From Tanypteryx hageni (lineage: Eukaryota; Arthropoda; Insecta; Odonata; Petaluridae), in contig CM054113.1 of the NCBI GenBank assembly GCA_028673005.1, forward strand, positions 169,615,337-169,679,336: a DNA stretch of 64,000 nucleotides. Direction: 5' to 3'. Positions within the stretch are counted from its first letter, which is position 1. Every line of letters begins with the position of its first letter. A model generated the notes under the pieces. The model was given only the letters and a program-made list of their open reading frames with translations. It did no database searches and had not been told where the DNA came from. Below are positions 22,351-34,470 of the stretch, in pieces. The position numbers and the translations under genes were made by a program.

Positions 22351-23840
22351 GAAATGTTTTTGCTTTCTTCCTCTCCCGTCCCGTGGTTTCAGTTTACTCG
22401 AATAGAAAAAAAGAATGAAGTCTCTTTGACGGAGGCTGTTGTTGATAAAATGCGCTCGTATATGTTTGCTGAGTGCGTGAAAAATTACGTGGATGCTTCG
22501 AGAAAGGGGATTTCGGTCGCTTATTATTTATCAGCAGCCATCCGACAACCTGGAAATACCCGAACGAATTTAATCAGGATTTTTGTAATTTTTAAAAATA
22601 TTTGATGAGTTCCCAATTAGCGTAAGCGCAAACTTGCGTCAAGTTTTTTCGTATGCAACGCGTTTATTTTCCGCCGTGTGCACGTATATTAATCATGGTG
22701 ACGCTGCTTTGATAATGAACATGTCTGTCGAAGTGTATTTATTTTCGAACTCATTTAAAATTATGGCGCGTGATGAATTAGATTCATTCACTAGCAAGGT
22801 TTTTATTTTGAGCACCAACGCATATAACTTTGAAGAATGAATTAATGACTTCTGATACATTAAAATGTCTGTTTCTTTATCATAGTAAAAAGATTTCTAT
22901 CAAGCCAGTTTTTAAGTAGAATCACTTTTTTAAGTCGAGTTCAAAGAAAGGCTAGTAAAATTAAAACTAAAGAATTCAGATGAAACAACTCTTTTGAACG
23001 GAAGATCTCAACAAAATGACTTTTTGGTTGGACCCAATGCACAAGTAAAGACTTTAACAACATATCCAAAGTTAAATTTGATATTTTTCCTTTCGCTAAC
23101 ATTTTATCAAGTTTCAATAGTATAATGATTCCACCTTCCCAGTCTTTCGAGAATAATCTAGTTTTTGGATTTTTGTTTCATTCCCACGGCATCATTTGTT
23201 TTAGCTATATTTGATTATGTACTTACATCAGATAGTATTTCTCAAGAGTCTGTCCATGGCATGGGATCGACTGCAGAGACGTTTATCTTCTCCGTATGAT
23301 TAACACGGGAATTTTACTTAAAATAAATAATACTAAGTACCTAGACATCTATATGGAAAAAAGAACAAAATCTAATTTCCTTCCTAATGGAATTTGAGCC
23401 TATACTGAACCAGCCAAAAACATAGTACCTGTTATCATTAATGAGGTCAGGCTCAACCTTGTGGAATTTCCTCTCGATAGTACCTGTTATTTATTTTGTT
23501 TAGTTGCGACTATATCATATGTTTAGATTTGGTTCAATAATTTCACTGCATTCAGAATTAATTACGGAGAATAAAATCGTGGCTCTCTTGTTTGTTAATA
23601 TAACAAACAAGTATAATCAATTATAACTGGATTGCTCTGTTTTTAAATTATGGCAATACTTAAAAAAATTTATCTGACCTAAAATCTGGCAGTATCAAGG
23701 GATTTTGAATGGATAATACATTGCCATAAATATTATTAGACAATGCTTTAGCGTAATTTGATGTCTATTTTAATTTTACATAAATAAAATTGTCGAATTT
23801 TTAAGAGATCGCACGATTTCTGCTTCAGTCGTTATGGTAG
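22351..23840. other. Intergenic, no supported gene
   Basis: Two short + strand frames (22336-22605, 22634-22840) have mixed, non-low-complexity composition but no recognised motif or splice context. The rest is AT-rich. Confidence 0.4.
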
Positions 23841-23866
23841 GCTAGAACCAGGGCCGTCCTATAGAG

Positions 23867-24709
23867 CAGTGCTCTCCAACCTTTTTTATTTCACGGTTCA
23901 CCTGTAGATTTTTTCATTCATCGCGGCACATCGAAATTAATTTCATACGAAACTTTGTTGAAGATATCTATTACAACATCAGAAAATAATTTAAATAATT
24001 GACAACATCAGAAATAAAATATTTTCTTAAGAAGGGAATAAATTGTGGCAAAAATTCATTGAAAATCATTTTATAATTCAGTGAATTTGTGAAATAAAAC
24101 CAAAATTAATTTTTCAAATTTTTTACCAGTGTCACTATATTCATAACGTCATCGAAGAAATGGTGAAAATATTTTCCCTATAATGAATGTCTTAATATTT
24201 AAAGATGTATGGGAACTTTATTAAATAATTTTATCAGTGAGAAACCTCTCCCTGTATTCAAGAACAGTCTTTTGATGTTCGGCTCTATGGTAGAAAGAGC
24301 CACTCGAAGTTTCTGGTCGAGGTATTTCAGACACGATTGCTTATTATTCTTAATCAGTGACAATGTTGAAAAACTTAATTCACATAAATATGTTGTAGGA
24401 AATGGTAACAGCGCATCAATTGCACATTCAGCAATGGTTGGGTATTCATTCCCCACTTGCAGCCAAAACTCATCATCTAACTTCAGGTTAAGACTGCGAT
24501 CGTTCCTAAGTTTAATGAATTTTCTCTAATTTTTAGGGAGAAATCATTAATTGATAAATCCACAAATAAAGAAACTTCTTACGCTCGTTTGTAGCTTGAG
24601 AATTACAAATTCGGATTTTCCCTTGTATAAACTCCGTACGTCCCGCGGCACACTAAGTACTTCGTTACGGCACACCACTGTGTCGCGGCACACCGGTTGG
24701 AGAGAACTG
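23867..24709 (-). mobile_element. hAT element nested in the MITE, retaining a transposase C-terminus
   Basis: TIRs are CAGTGCTCTCCAACC on the left and CAGTTCTCTCCAACC on the right (reverse complement). The perfect 8-bp TSD CTATAGAG is at 23859-23866 and 24710-24717. The element is an 843-bp deletion derivative that keeps only the 3' part of the transposase gene (minus strand). Confidence 0.9.
24199..24456 (-). pseudogene. hAT transposase C-terminal dimerisation domain fragment
   Basis: The 85-residue minus-strand frame contains LPFPTTYLCELSFSTLSLIK followed by LDQKLRVALSTIEPNIKRL. This is the conserved C-terminal hAT dimerisation region found in ZBED5/SCAND3-like transposases. The catalytic domain and BED finger are missing, so the fragment is the remnant left after internal deletion. 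Confidence 0.85.
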
Positions 24710-24868
24710 CTATAGAGGTGCGAAGTCCAGAGCCAATCGGGTCATGCGGGGTCCCGTTGGCAGTAACCACCAAATTCAATTTAAACTTGCCTTGCGGTGA
24801 TATCGAAGCGCGTGACCCGGACCATTCGCCCCGATTTGCCCTACCCTAAAGACGGGCCTGGCTAGAAC

Positions 24869-25134
24869 TATCATTAAGGTTTAATATGATATCAGGTAAA
24901 ATTTTCTCTAAAGCCAAAGCACGTGCAAATGGTGGTTGAATGCAATGAATATTGATGTTCATAATAAATATAATGCTATTATTTATTTAATCATAACAGT
25001 TATCACAGCATCTCTCCGCCATGAGGTCGAAATTTTAACGATCATCTTCTTCGAAAATTGAACAATAGGGAGACTGATAGCGCCAGAACGGTGGAGAGGA
25101 GGGGAACTTTTAAGCAGTACACTGTATGCTGAAA
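24869..25134. other. Intergenic
   Basis: Nothing recognised. Confidence 0.4.
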
Positions 25135-25390
25135 TTTGCAACAATGCGATTTCCCTTGATGACAAAATATTAATCCGAAAAATACGCGAAATTTTCAGGT
25201 TTAAAACGAATCAGCGGACCGATTCGACGCGCAGTTAAAAATTGACGCTAGGAAACTGAATTTTTATTCTTTTAGACCTTTGGTACAAAATACATATTCG
25301 TACGGCAATTCTAAGTAATTTTAGAAAGTGATTGAAAGTTATATGGTATAGCATCTCAAAATTTCAGGCAGCAGCATCATTACGTTTTTA
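25135..25390 (+). repeat. Diverged dispersed repeat, copy 2
   Basis: Same orientation and order of phrases as 19485-19720. A few hundred bases, non-coding. Confidence 0.55.
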
Positions 25391-25919
25391 TTGTACAGAC
25401 AACGTTACATATGATGATGATCAAAATTACGTTTTTATGATACGTAGAGATAGGCGCTTGAATGGATTAGTTGCATTCATAAACAGAAGATAGCTTAAAT
25501 TAAATTTATGCTAAAAGAAAAAAATAGATGAAACGCATTTACAGAATTTTTAAAATTAATTTTAAGGCCAAACAAAAACTTATTCATCTTAAAAACTTTT
25601 AATCCAAAGCAATCAATTGCTGACCACTTTCATTGCATTTTGCGAAGTGCGATCATGGAAGTAAAATATTATTCACGACTGAATAACATAAAAGTGAATA
25701 ACCTACAGCTGAGGTCCATGAAACCACGTATAAATCCAAGACTTACCAAAAACAACTACGAAAGGAACAAATTTTTCTCTTAAGAAAAAAAAAACAAAAA
25801 ATAAGAACGGCATTGTTCTTCATTCTCCTTCGATATCGACAATGAGTTCATGCAAAAAAAAACACGATCGGCGATAAAAACGGCCTTTAAAAAAAGAGTG
25901 GACAGTTTCCTCCAACAAT
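25391..25919. other. AT-rich intergenic DNA
   Basis: Nothing recognised. Confidence 0.4.
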
Positions 25920-26870
25920 GGACCACACAACAGCGTCGCAATGGAGACGCAGTGAAGAGAGGGGATCGGAGAGAGGAGGCGGAGGGAGAAGAGGCGGAGT
26001 AGGATAGACTCGTAAGGCGACGGGCAGGAAGTAAAGGCAAGGAACCAGAGGAAGGAGGCCGGTAAGCTATTCTCTCTTTTTACGATCTTTTCCCTCGTGC
26101 TAAAATCCCGTGATTCACTCCAAACTCCCTCCATCTCACTCTCTATATTCCTGTCTCTCCCTCAATCCCTCGCCTGCTTACACCAGACAGAACGACAGTG
26201 GTACGACGTGGAGGGAAAATGCAGAAAGGAGGGAGAAGACATTCAATGTATACTCGACTCTCCCCTCCGAAGCGAGGGGCAGAGAGATTGGAAAGGGAGG
26301 CGTTGGGAGGAATGGGAGGGGCTAAAGGAGGAGGTGGAGTTGGTGAGTGGGAGTGGAGAGAGAGAGAGAGAGAGGGAGGCAAAAGAGGCAGGTGAAGTAA
26401 AAGATTCTGGGATGAGAGGACTAGGGTTAGGGCGGTATCTCCTTTGCGGTTTCTGAAAGATTTATCGAACACGAAGTCTTTGCGTGCCTTGGGAGATTCG
26501 CTACTCTACCTAGGGGAGTGGATGGTGGGTGGGATTGACTGGGAGTGTGTGTGTGTGTGCGCAGGTAGAGGGGGTGGGGAGAGGAAAGTGTGGGGTGAGA
26601 GAGGGAGAAAGGTGAGGGTGTGTAGGCGGACAAGGTAAAGAAGTCGGGTGGGGCGGCCTCCAAGTTGCATTTGCCGCTGATCCTTTTAAGAAGATGGCGG
26701 TAGCCCCTTGCCAAACTCCTCTCCTACCCCTCTCTCCCACATCGGATGCCTCTCCCATCTGTTTCTCATACACGTCCGCCTACTCCTTATCCCTCTCTTT
26801 CTTTCTTCTAACTCTCATCTGTTTTTTCTATCCTTCCCCTTCCATTCCCTTTTACCCCCTTCACGATACC
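25920..26870. other. GA/CT-rich island with a sharp skew switch at ~26690
   Basis: The + strand is GA-rich at about 25930-26000, CT-rich at 26080-26170, GA-rich at 26270-26640 and CT-rich at 26700-26860. The AAGATGGCG motif at 26691-26699 sits on the last switch. Low-complexity frames in both directions mirror the skew. Confidence 0.5.
26691..26699 (+). promoter_or_regulatory. YY1/Pho-like motif AAGATGGCG
   Basis: Exact AAGATGGCGG at the purine-to-pyrimidine strand switch of the island. Confidence 0.35.
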
Positions 26871-27511
26871 CGGAATATCATTCGGGAAAAAAGAAGAGTG
26901 GTCAAAATCGGATATCATTGGCTTGGCGTACCACTCTCTCTTATGTGCGCGTGTCCCGAAGTAGAGTTTAAATTCTGGATTTTCCCGGGCACATCGCGAC
27001 ACTTCCACAAAATGTATTGTAGATTAGGGGTTTGGTTGGGTTTGGGTTGGCTGGGTTGGATTGGTAACTCTATCCTTTTATGGATTCGTATTTGGTCGAT
27101 CGAGTTTTATCTTCAAAATGACTTAATACGAACTAAATATGAAAAGAACTGCTGCGTAATTCATTACATTTAACAAAATCGGTAATGATACGTCCCGAAA
27201 AAGATGTTCGGGATACCGGGACAGAACACTGTAAACCGGAACAAATTCTGGACGGATATAGGATGTGAGCCGCGCCACATCCAGGTTTGTCCAAAACGAT
27301 TTGGCCACATCGCGAATTACCCGGGCACAACTAGATGTGCCTGCATGTAGGGATTTGCCCGTAACACACACACACACACATATAATATCTACGTATTTAA
27401 ATGTGTTTCTCCGACACCCCAGAGGATCTCTTATCGGATCGGTAAGTGTTGACTGGACTTCCTTATCTCAGCAACTTTCAACCATTTATATTTATCTTTC
27501 CTCTTCATTAA

Positions 27512-27560
<49 letters not shown>

Positions 27561-28035
27561 AACTCTAAAAACGTCTTCCGGATTTGAGTCTTTTATACAT
27601 ATGTAAGGGGAGATTTCGCACATTTTTGGGAGGCAGTGTTATTCTTGTTTCTTTTACTCCCCCACTCACTAACTCGGAAGCTAAAGGGCGAACATAATAC
27701 TTACCTGTAATTCTCTCTTCTTTCTCTTGATCTCCCACCGTCTCCCTTACTCTCTGGCGAAAGAGTGATATATTTATGAGCCATTTCCTCCGTGTAGCCG
27801 ACTCCATTATGTACGAGACGAGGTTTCCCTCCCTTCTTTTTCTCTAGACGTATATATCTCTCACTGTCTTCTCTGAAGGCAATCCGTCAGATCTTCGCCC
27901 AAGTACTTTCCTCGCTCACTATTTCTCTCGATATGTCGCTCGGCGCAGATTCGTGCCTAGACATAATGCAAAAGCCAAGCGGACGTTCACTGGACAGATA
28001 AGTCGCGCTTTCTGATTTGTTTCGATTGAATCTTG
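26871..28035. other. Intergenic with microsatellites
   Basis: Includes a G/T-rich stretch (27025-27060), (CA)n at 27365-27381 and the (TA)n at 27514-27557. No gene recognised. Confidence 0.45.
27514..27557. repeat. (TA)n microsatellite
   Basis: An uninterrupted TA run of about 44 bases, preceded by CATTAAGCA. Confidence 0.95.
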
Positions 28036-28466
28036 TTTTTACTTTCTCCATATACGAAGTATAGAGAAAGTATTGCTTTCATGAAAAAAATCGAATTCGA
28101 GATTTCAACGGAAATACATGTTTTAAGGTCCCCTGAACACGTTTTGACTATTTTATCGATGGTGTCTGTGTGTCTGTCAGTCTGTATGTGATAGATTTTT
28201 GTGGGCGCTCTAACTCAAAAACTATTAATCAGGTCAACGCAAAATTTTATATTTAACATTTTTATAAAAGGTATAAGAACTGATTAATTTTTGGTAAAAA
28301 TCGGTAGAGCGGAAGTGGGTGTTTACTCTTGTCACTTATCCGTTATTTTGGAATATTTGCTTTAATATTTGATAAATTGCAACCTTTGTTTGATACATTT
28401 TTCCATATAATGCATTGTTTAAGAGATATCTTATATTTTTAGCTGCCACCACCACGCCACCTACCG
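28036..28466 (+). repeat. Dispersed repeat, copy A
   Basis: Matches the reverse complement of 43462-43932 over its whole length. Shared landmarks are CATATACGAAGTAT at one end, a GTCTGTCTGT-like run, TTTTTGGTAAAAATCGGT, ATAATGCATTGTTTAAGAGATAT, and CTGCCACCACCACGCCACCTACCG-like sequence at the other end. No coding frame and no clear TIR or TSD. Family not assigned. Confidence 0.8.
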
Positions 28467-29439
28467 AAGACTATTGTTAACAATTGACGCTTAGTTACGT
28501 CTTAGTAACGCTCCTTTTTCTTTTCTTAATTGTCAACCACAAGTTATTATTGACAACGATCCCAGAGCTAACAACATGTAATTTGCCATATAAATATGGA
28601 TAAAGTCATGTGTTATTCACATCAGTTTATTTAATTCTATATTCCATATTTATTCTTCGAACTTTTATTTAAGAAAAATATACTGGCTGATTTGACTATA
28701 CGTTTAAGAAGCGTTTCCGAAAGTATTGTACGAAGGGTATAAATAACGCATATAAATCCATGAAAACTCCTCATCATTGATTTTTAAGTTTTCTTGCGGT
28801 GCTATCTTCACCCGCAAACATCATTAAAAGGTCGAATGACTCTTATCTTGAAGCAGGTAAGAGAACTGGGTGAAATGATTTAATCTTTACGGCTGATTCC
28901 ATTTGGTGTTTTGTGAAATCAATCGCTATTTTGAAAGCTAACACACTGAGCTCTAATATTACAGTATTCGGCGAATGAGTTTCTCTTCCTGCCAAAATAT
29001 TAGTGTAGCAGTGTTGTTTGTTTCTAGATTCTTTAATAAGAGATGTCCTTTGCACAAAAATTGCAAGAATAGGTAATCATCATAATCCGAGGGCATAAGA
29101 AAACTCTAAAACTAAAGTTATAATGCCATTACAAGAATCATAAAGTCTTATAATAGGATTTGTTTGAAAAAATATTTATACAAATATCATTCCTAAAGAA
29201 AATACATATCAATAAAACTGGTAGTATGAGTTATACAGCAATAGCGCTTCGCTTTTGCTTGAAGGGAATATATTATTTATAGAAAATATTCCATTGAAGA
29301 CGAAGTATCGGTTCAGATTCTTTACATTTCAATTATTATTCCGCTCCTAAGTTCTCAAGTTCGTGACTTATCTGCGTTTTATTTAGATTAATCATCTTAA
29401 AGGCGAACACTTAGATAAGTATTCATAATTCGTTCTTTC
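28467..29439. other. AT-rich intergenic DNA
   Basis: Nothing recognised. A chance 70-codon minus frame at 28843-29055 has no motif. Confidence 0.4.
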
Positions 29440-29860
29440 GTCGCTTTTATCAGCTCCCTCCCTCCGAGCCAGCGGACACTCACACGCCCCACACAACAAA
29501 AGGGATGCGTGTCGCGGCGTGTCCGAAAAAGACTTCCAATTTCATGCACTGAAAGAGCGCGCCAATCTTATTGTAATCGCGATGAATTAGTTTGAGTGCT
29601 TTTCATTACGCGCGATAGTTGAAGTCACTCGAATTAATTCGGCGAGCAAATGGTATTTGCCCGAGGTATAATGGAACGGCCGCCTCCCGTCTTACCGAAC
29701 AATCTCTGCGTCGAGAAGCGGAGCATTCAACTCCACGTCTGCGGGATATATTGAGTCGATAAAGTCACCCGACTCGACGCCTATATCACGGCTTTGCAAT
29801 TGTTGTTGCAATTGCCGTTTCGTATTTATCGCCTTTATAATTGGCAAAAAGCGTAATATG
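29440..29860. promoter_or_regulatory. Candidate CpG-retaining regulatory block
   Basis: CpGs are dense and intact here while the flanks are AT-rich, and no frame stays open. Two copies of TTGCAATTG (29794-29802, 29806-29814) are followed by TTTATCGCCTTTATAATTGG, a homeodomain/Caudal-like AT core arrangement. This looks like constrained non-coding sequence. No cross-species comparison was possible. Confidence 0.3.
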
Positions 29861-30479
29861 GTTCAGAATCAATTATCTTTTCGCGAATGATACCAGTGGA
29901 ATTATCTGTCATTGTTCAAAAATTGTATTATTATTGCCATTATAAATTAAATTTGTTAACATATGTTTTGGAGGTTCTAGACCGATGTGACAAAATAGTG
30001 GTTTCTTATTCGTGAGATGAAATGCGAAACGAAAACTTTTGGGCGAGACTCCAAACAATAATTCCCATCACATCGTTGTATTATGTAACATTTAAAGGAT
30101 ATCTGGAATTATTGTGTATTTCATTAAAATCACTCTTATTTTTAAACTTTCAGTAGCGAGTTAAAAATGTAATGTAATTCTTTCCGCTATTAACAAAAGT
30201 TGAACTATATCTTCGAAAATGTTTTCAGGAATGGTAACAAACGGTAATTATAGTTAATTTTCCCGCGATACCTCAACAGTTGATGTTTTTTTAAAAATCT
30301 TACTGACTAATTTACCACTGGAAGAAATATATCTATTAATATCCATCGTGAAATGCCTCAATAGTTTTCCTCTTTTAAAAACATATCTACCATGCATTAG
30401 TTATCCGCGCGCATATAATCCACAGCGTTCAGACACATTGACTCAAAAGAGCATATTCTCGAGTCTTCGCTTTTGGTAA
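29861..30479. other. AT-rich intergenic DNA
   Basis: Nothing recognised. Confidence 0.4.
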
Positions 30480-31270
30480 AAATGTCGCTCTATTCTAACT
30501 CCTCGTGCAAGTCCCTCTTCCGCAACACCCTTCACCTCTCTCCCTACCTCCACCCATTTTACATCCCTACCCACTCACCCTTCCCCCTTTTCTCTTACCC
30601 TTATCCCCACTGACGCCCGGAACACTCCCTGAGCCCATGACATTAATGGGCGACCACTCCTGGTGAAATACCTCTCCCTCCTGCCTCCCTATTCCTGTGC
30701 TATCTCACTCACGACTTATCCTCCTCCCATACCCACGCCCCTCTATCCCATCCTCCTTAACCCTATCCGCCCCACCCCATCGCTCTCTTCCCCTCTCCCC
30801 TTCGACTACATCCACTCTCCGATACAAATCCTCTCTCTCTCGGATGGCCATCCTGTCTCCAGGCATCATCAACGACCACTTCAAAACACCCTTCTCCCTC
30901 CCACCCTCCATCGCTCAATCCCATCTTCCTCTCCCCTTCTGCCACCGTTCCCTCATGACTCCCACGCCTCCGCTACCTTTAATCCTCCCGTCCGTGTATC
31001 TGCCCCATCTCACTGGCATCCTCTTCTCTTCTACTCAAACGCCCATCCCTACCATCCTCTTCCTCCCTCTCTCCACTCCTCTCTCACCTCTCCACCCTCA
31101 TCAATCTCGTCGTTCTTCGCTCGGACCCCTATCCTCGCACCTCGCCTCACCTTACCGACGACGCCCGCTTCAAACTATGTATGTACTATCTTTCTCTTGA
31201 TTGTTCTCTCTCTCTTCCTCCGTCCTCCCTCGCTCTTTCCGCTCTTGTTTTCTTCCTATAAACCAGGAGT
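30480..31270. other. CT-rich island
   Basis: The + strand is pyrimidine-rich for nearly 800 bases. Two overlapping frames of 203 and 167 codons in different phases are Ser/Pro/Leu-rich, which shows the openness is compositional. Not called as genes. Confidence 0.55.
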
Positions 31271-31689
31271 CTGAAACTCAAATTTCATTGGAGGAGAGGG
31301 GAACAAATGGATAGTTTTGAATGAGATGGCGGGCCTCATGTAATTATTTCAATATTTACGCCGGGCAGATTTAGAAGCACCCAACTCTAAATGGTAAATA
31401 AATTTTAATTAAAAACAAATTATCATGCAATTTCTAGTTATTAAACAACGTTATATAGTTTTGCACTTCATTGTTATCCCATTATTGTCTCTTCTACCAA
31501 CTTACTGAAAAATCTAAATAATTAGTGGGCCGCGTTTATTGCATTGGTGAACTTCATGCGATTCACGTGTTTGAGACCCCTGCTCCATCCTTTCCCACCC
31601 CTCAGCTTTCTTTCGCTTTGGATACAAAGCAAGGTTTTATGTGCATAGGAACATATAGTACTCGATTACAGGTCCCTGAAAGAGAAAGA
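31271..31689. other. Intergenic
   Basis: Possible degraded repeat around 31275-31590 (phrases such as GGGCCGCG and TTTGAGACCCCTG suggest a decayed hAT end), but no pair of ends could be matched. Confidence 0.3.
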
Positions 31690-31790
31690 TAAACATTCGA
31701 GTCAAGGCCGGGAATCGAACCCTGCCTTTTCACTTGCCGGGCAGATGATCTAGCACTTGAACTATCATCGTGGTCTGTTGCTCGAATTTG
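31690..31790 (-). repeat. tRNA-derived (SINE-like) pol III promoter fragment
   Basis: On the minus strand, TAGTTCAAGTGCTAG (A-box-like) is followed about 40 nt later by GGTTCGATTCC, an exact pol III B box, in tRNA-like spacing. The segment does not fold into a full tRNA cloverleaf, so a tRNA-derived SINE head is more likely than a tRNA gene. Confidence 0.6.
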
Positions 31791-32195
31791 GGCTAAGAAG
31801 TAAACTTGAGCCCACCTAAGGTCCTCAATGAGTACAATCTCTTTTGGCCGTCTTCCTTTTCTACCATTGTTCTCTTTCTAACTCTCATCCTGCGCTCTCT
31901 CCGACAAACTACATCTCCAGTGATAATAAAACATTGGTAAAACTAGATAGGTGTTTCTGTTACAAAGAAGCCGTCATCACGGGCCATTCACCGTTGTTAA
32001 CTTTAATTATAATAAATGGGAGAGGAGACTACGGCGAAGATAACTGATAACTTTGCCTCTTAACATCAACTACTGAATGAAATCTTGGCTCTCGAAATAC
32101 GTATTTAGCGTTACTGATCTTCTCAAAGTCCTCATTTGTACAGTTCGGAGCTATAATTTCAAGTGATCAGCTTCAATTATAATCAAATACCGGTG
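31791..32195. other. Intergenic
   Basis: Nothing recognised. Confidence 0.35.
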
Positions 32196-32272
32196 AATTT
32201 CCACTGACGACGGAAGATTAGTAGCCGAAGCGCTCATATTGCACCAGCCATTTTTATGGCTATTGGAGTGAC
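32196..32272 (+). repeat. Repeat tail with hammerhead-like core, copy A
   Basis: CTGACGA, GG...GCC and GAAG fall in the order of a hammerhead core, followed about 30 nt later by TTTTTATGGCTATTGGAG. The same arrangement is seen at 56862-56945 (TTTTTATGGCTGCTGGAG), so the two are copies of one family. The core here has a degenerate GAAA. Confidence 0.45.
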
Positions 32273-33839
32273 ATGGTTAGTCAATCTGATTTACGCCATA
32301 AGCCTACCTACACAAATGCCCTCATTTTATCGTTTTCTTTATTCATCTTTCAGTTTCAGTTCTTTTCGATGCATTTCAATTTTCATCATATATTCCCTAT
32401 TTCTTTCAAAATATTCAAACTTTATTATTAATTTATTCTCAAGACTTACGATACATTTCGATCTTTCCTCTTTCTCCCTTAAATTTCATTCTCTTTTAAG
32501 GTTTCTTCGCTGTCTCCGTTCATTTCTCACTCTTTATCCCTCTTGATAGTTCCATCCTCTCTCATTATACAAATTTGCTCTTCTCTGTTTCTCATAATTA
32601 TCCTTCTCTCTTCATCTATCTTCCTCTCCCTCTCTCTCTCTCCCTTTTCCAACTTTTCTTCCCTCTTAATCCTAGCCTAATTCCTCTCAACTCTTCGCCT
32701 CTCTCCCCCTCCCTTTCACCAGCAAACCTTCTACTTATAAAATGGATGCTCATCGCCTGTAGTTTTATCCCCTCACTTCCCTAGGGTCCCATCGATCATA
32801 TACTCGTTTAAGGTCGTAACACTGCGAGACGGATTGCGGTTTGTTGAGGAGGCGTTTATCGTTCGCTCAACGTCCAGACACTTCCTAGTTCGGAAAAAAA
32901 TTGTCGGAGTATTTTATTTTATAAGTGAGATTCGGAGAGTTCGGATTGTGTAGTCGACGTTCCCAACGCCCAGTCTTTTGGAATATTTTCATAAATAAAC
33001 AAATCAGTTTGACTGTCACCGTGAATGCAATATCTTAATCTAATGGAAAGCTATATGTAGGAATAAGTGTATCAACAATGATGATTGTTTATTTTAAGTC
33101 CAGGCTGAACTTACCACTGCAGTAGTGGGAACTCAAACCCAGACTTCTCTCTTAAATAACTCTTATATACTCCATTGAGGCATAAATGTAAAATCATTCT
33201 TACGGCAATTGACAGGACATTGTTAAAGTTTAGATCCGTGATTTTTAGTTACTTTCTTTGATTTGACTTTCCTGTAACATGAAAGATCTTAAAATGATTG
33301 ACACCGTTCTTCATCCAATATGCAAATAATTGGATTGAAAACACGCGGAAAACGTTATTAATTTCTTTAATATATAAAAAAAACTCAAATATAAATTTCA
33401 CGGGAATACATTCTTTTTGTCAGTTTTTCCTTCGCTTCAACAGAATTATTTGGCATTACTGTTCGCAGAATATTTATTATTAATTGGGTAACCATTATTT
33501 GCGGTTGTATCGCCCATTATAACTCCTAATTTCGGCGTAATTGATAAAAAGGATTCGGAAATCGGAATACCTATCGCTTTATGTCATCCGTTTTCCCCAA
33601 ATTAACTCGTTAAACCTCAACATCCATCAGTCCACAAGCGAGTTGAGTTGTTCGCGGTTTCTAAGTACAGAAGGAAAGGATCTTATTATCAGGGAACATT
33701 TTCGAGACAGCGACCACGGAAAAAAATAAATCAAATCAACTCATTGGCTTAATCCGGCATTCAGAACTTACTTATATCATTCCGATACGATAGGGTCCCC
33801 GGAGGCATTTCCTTGATGGGCCCCTTGCCTGCGTTCCAA
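32273..33839. other. Intergenic; CT-rich block at ~32575-32770
   Basis: AT-rich apart from a Ser/Leu-coding pyrimidine block. Possible decayed tRNA-like B box near 33100-33150 (minus strand), too weak to call. Confidence 0.35.
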
Positions 33840-34470
33840 AAATTCCCCACCCTCCCTATCAACCTCCATTCTCCACCCCCTTTCCATCCACTCCCACGAA
33901 ATCATCCCTTCCACCCGCATCTCCGCACAATAATCTCGTCTCCTCCCTCTCTTCCGGCCTTCGTACTTCATTCCCTATTAGCGGCAATGCCCTTCTCTTC
34001 CATCCGACCCCGAGATCCTCCCTTACGGCCTCTACCGCCTTCCCCCTCCATTCTCACTCCATCTTTCCCTCCTCAAATTTTATCTTTCTTCCTTTCTCTC
34101 TCTTGTAACCCTGCCCACCTACCTTCTCCCCCTCCCCTTTCTCTCTCTTCTTGCTCTCTATCTCCCCTCTCCACTTCAACCGGCCCATTCCCTTCCCTAT
34201 TTTCTTACTCTCATCCCGTCCCTACCATTATCAATCACTGCCCTTTCAGGGTTACAGCGTTTCAAACAAACAGAGAAAAAGAGGGGGGAGGCTGGGGAGA
34301 GGGATGCGCGGCCTATTAAAGGCGCGCTAGGCCCATTAAAGCGTGTAGGATGAAAGGCAGGGCGAGGGAGAGAAAGAAAAGAGAATGAAGACTGAGACTA
34401 GAGGGGCAGAGAGAAGGAAAGCAGGAGGGAGGAAAGGAGAGGTTAAGGAGAGAATAAGGAAGAGGTCGAT
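33840..34470. other. CT-rich to GA-rich island
   Basis: Pyrimidine-rich at 33840-34260, then purine-rich at 34270-34470. The 168-codon + strand frame here is compositional. Confidence 0.5.

Larger units (their letters stand above)
23849..24860. mobile_element. hAT-type MITE (outer) interrupted by a second hAT element
   Basis: The ends are CAGGGCCGTCCT on the left and, in reverse complement on the right, CAGGCCCGTCTTTA. An exact 8-bp TSD, GCTAGAAC, flanks it at 23841-23848 and 24861-24868. Removing the nested 843-bp element and its duplicated 8 bp leaves an element of about 161 bp, a typical MITE size. Confidence 0.8.

Noticed and set aside
22336..22840. Two successive + strand frames of 89 and 68 codons with mixed composition
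   Set aside because: No motif, no splice sites that would join them, and no frame continuity. They remain unrecognised.
27025..27065. GGTTTGGTTGGGTTTGGG stretch, telomere-like
   Set aside because: Irregular G/T words without a repeated TTAGG or similar unit.
28049..28062. TATACGAAGTAT resembling part of a lox recombination arm
   Set aside because: Only about 10 of 13 bases match, there is no second arm with a proper spacer, and it is simply part of a dispersed repeat also present at 43.9 kb.
30663..31274. 203- and 167-codon + strand frames overlapping in different phases
   Set aside because: Two phases open at once over a polypyrimidine tract shows compositional openness, not coding.
33090..33160. 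Possible tRNA-like B box on the minus strand
   Set aside because: Only a partial GTTTGAGTTCCC match with no A box at the right distance.
33813..34319. 168-codon + strand frame
   Set aside because: Same pyrimidine-tract artefact, with no recognisable motif.
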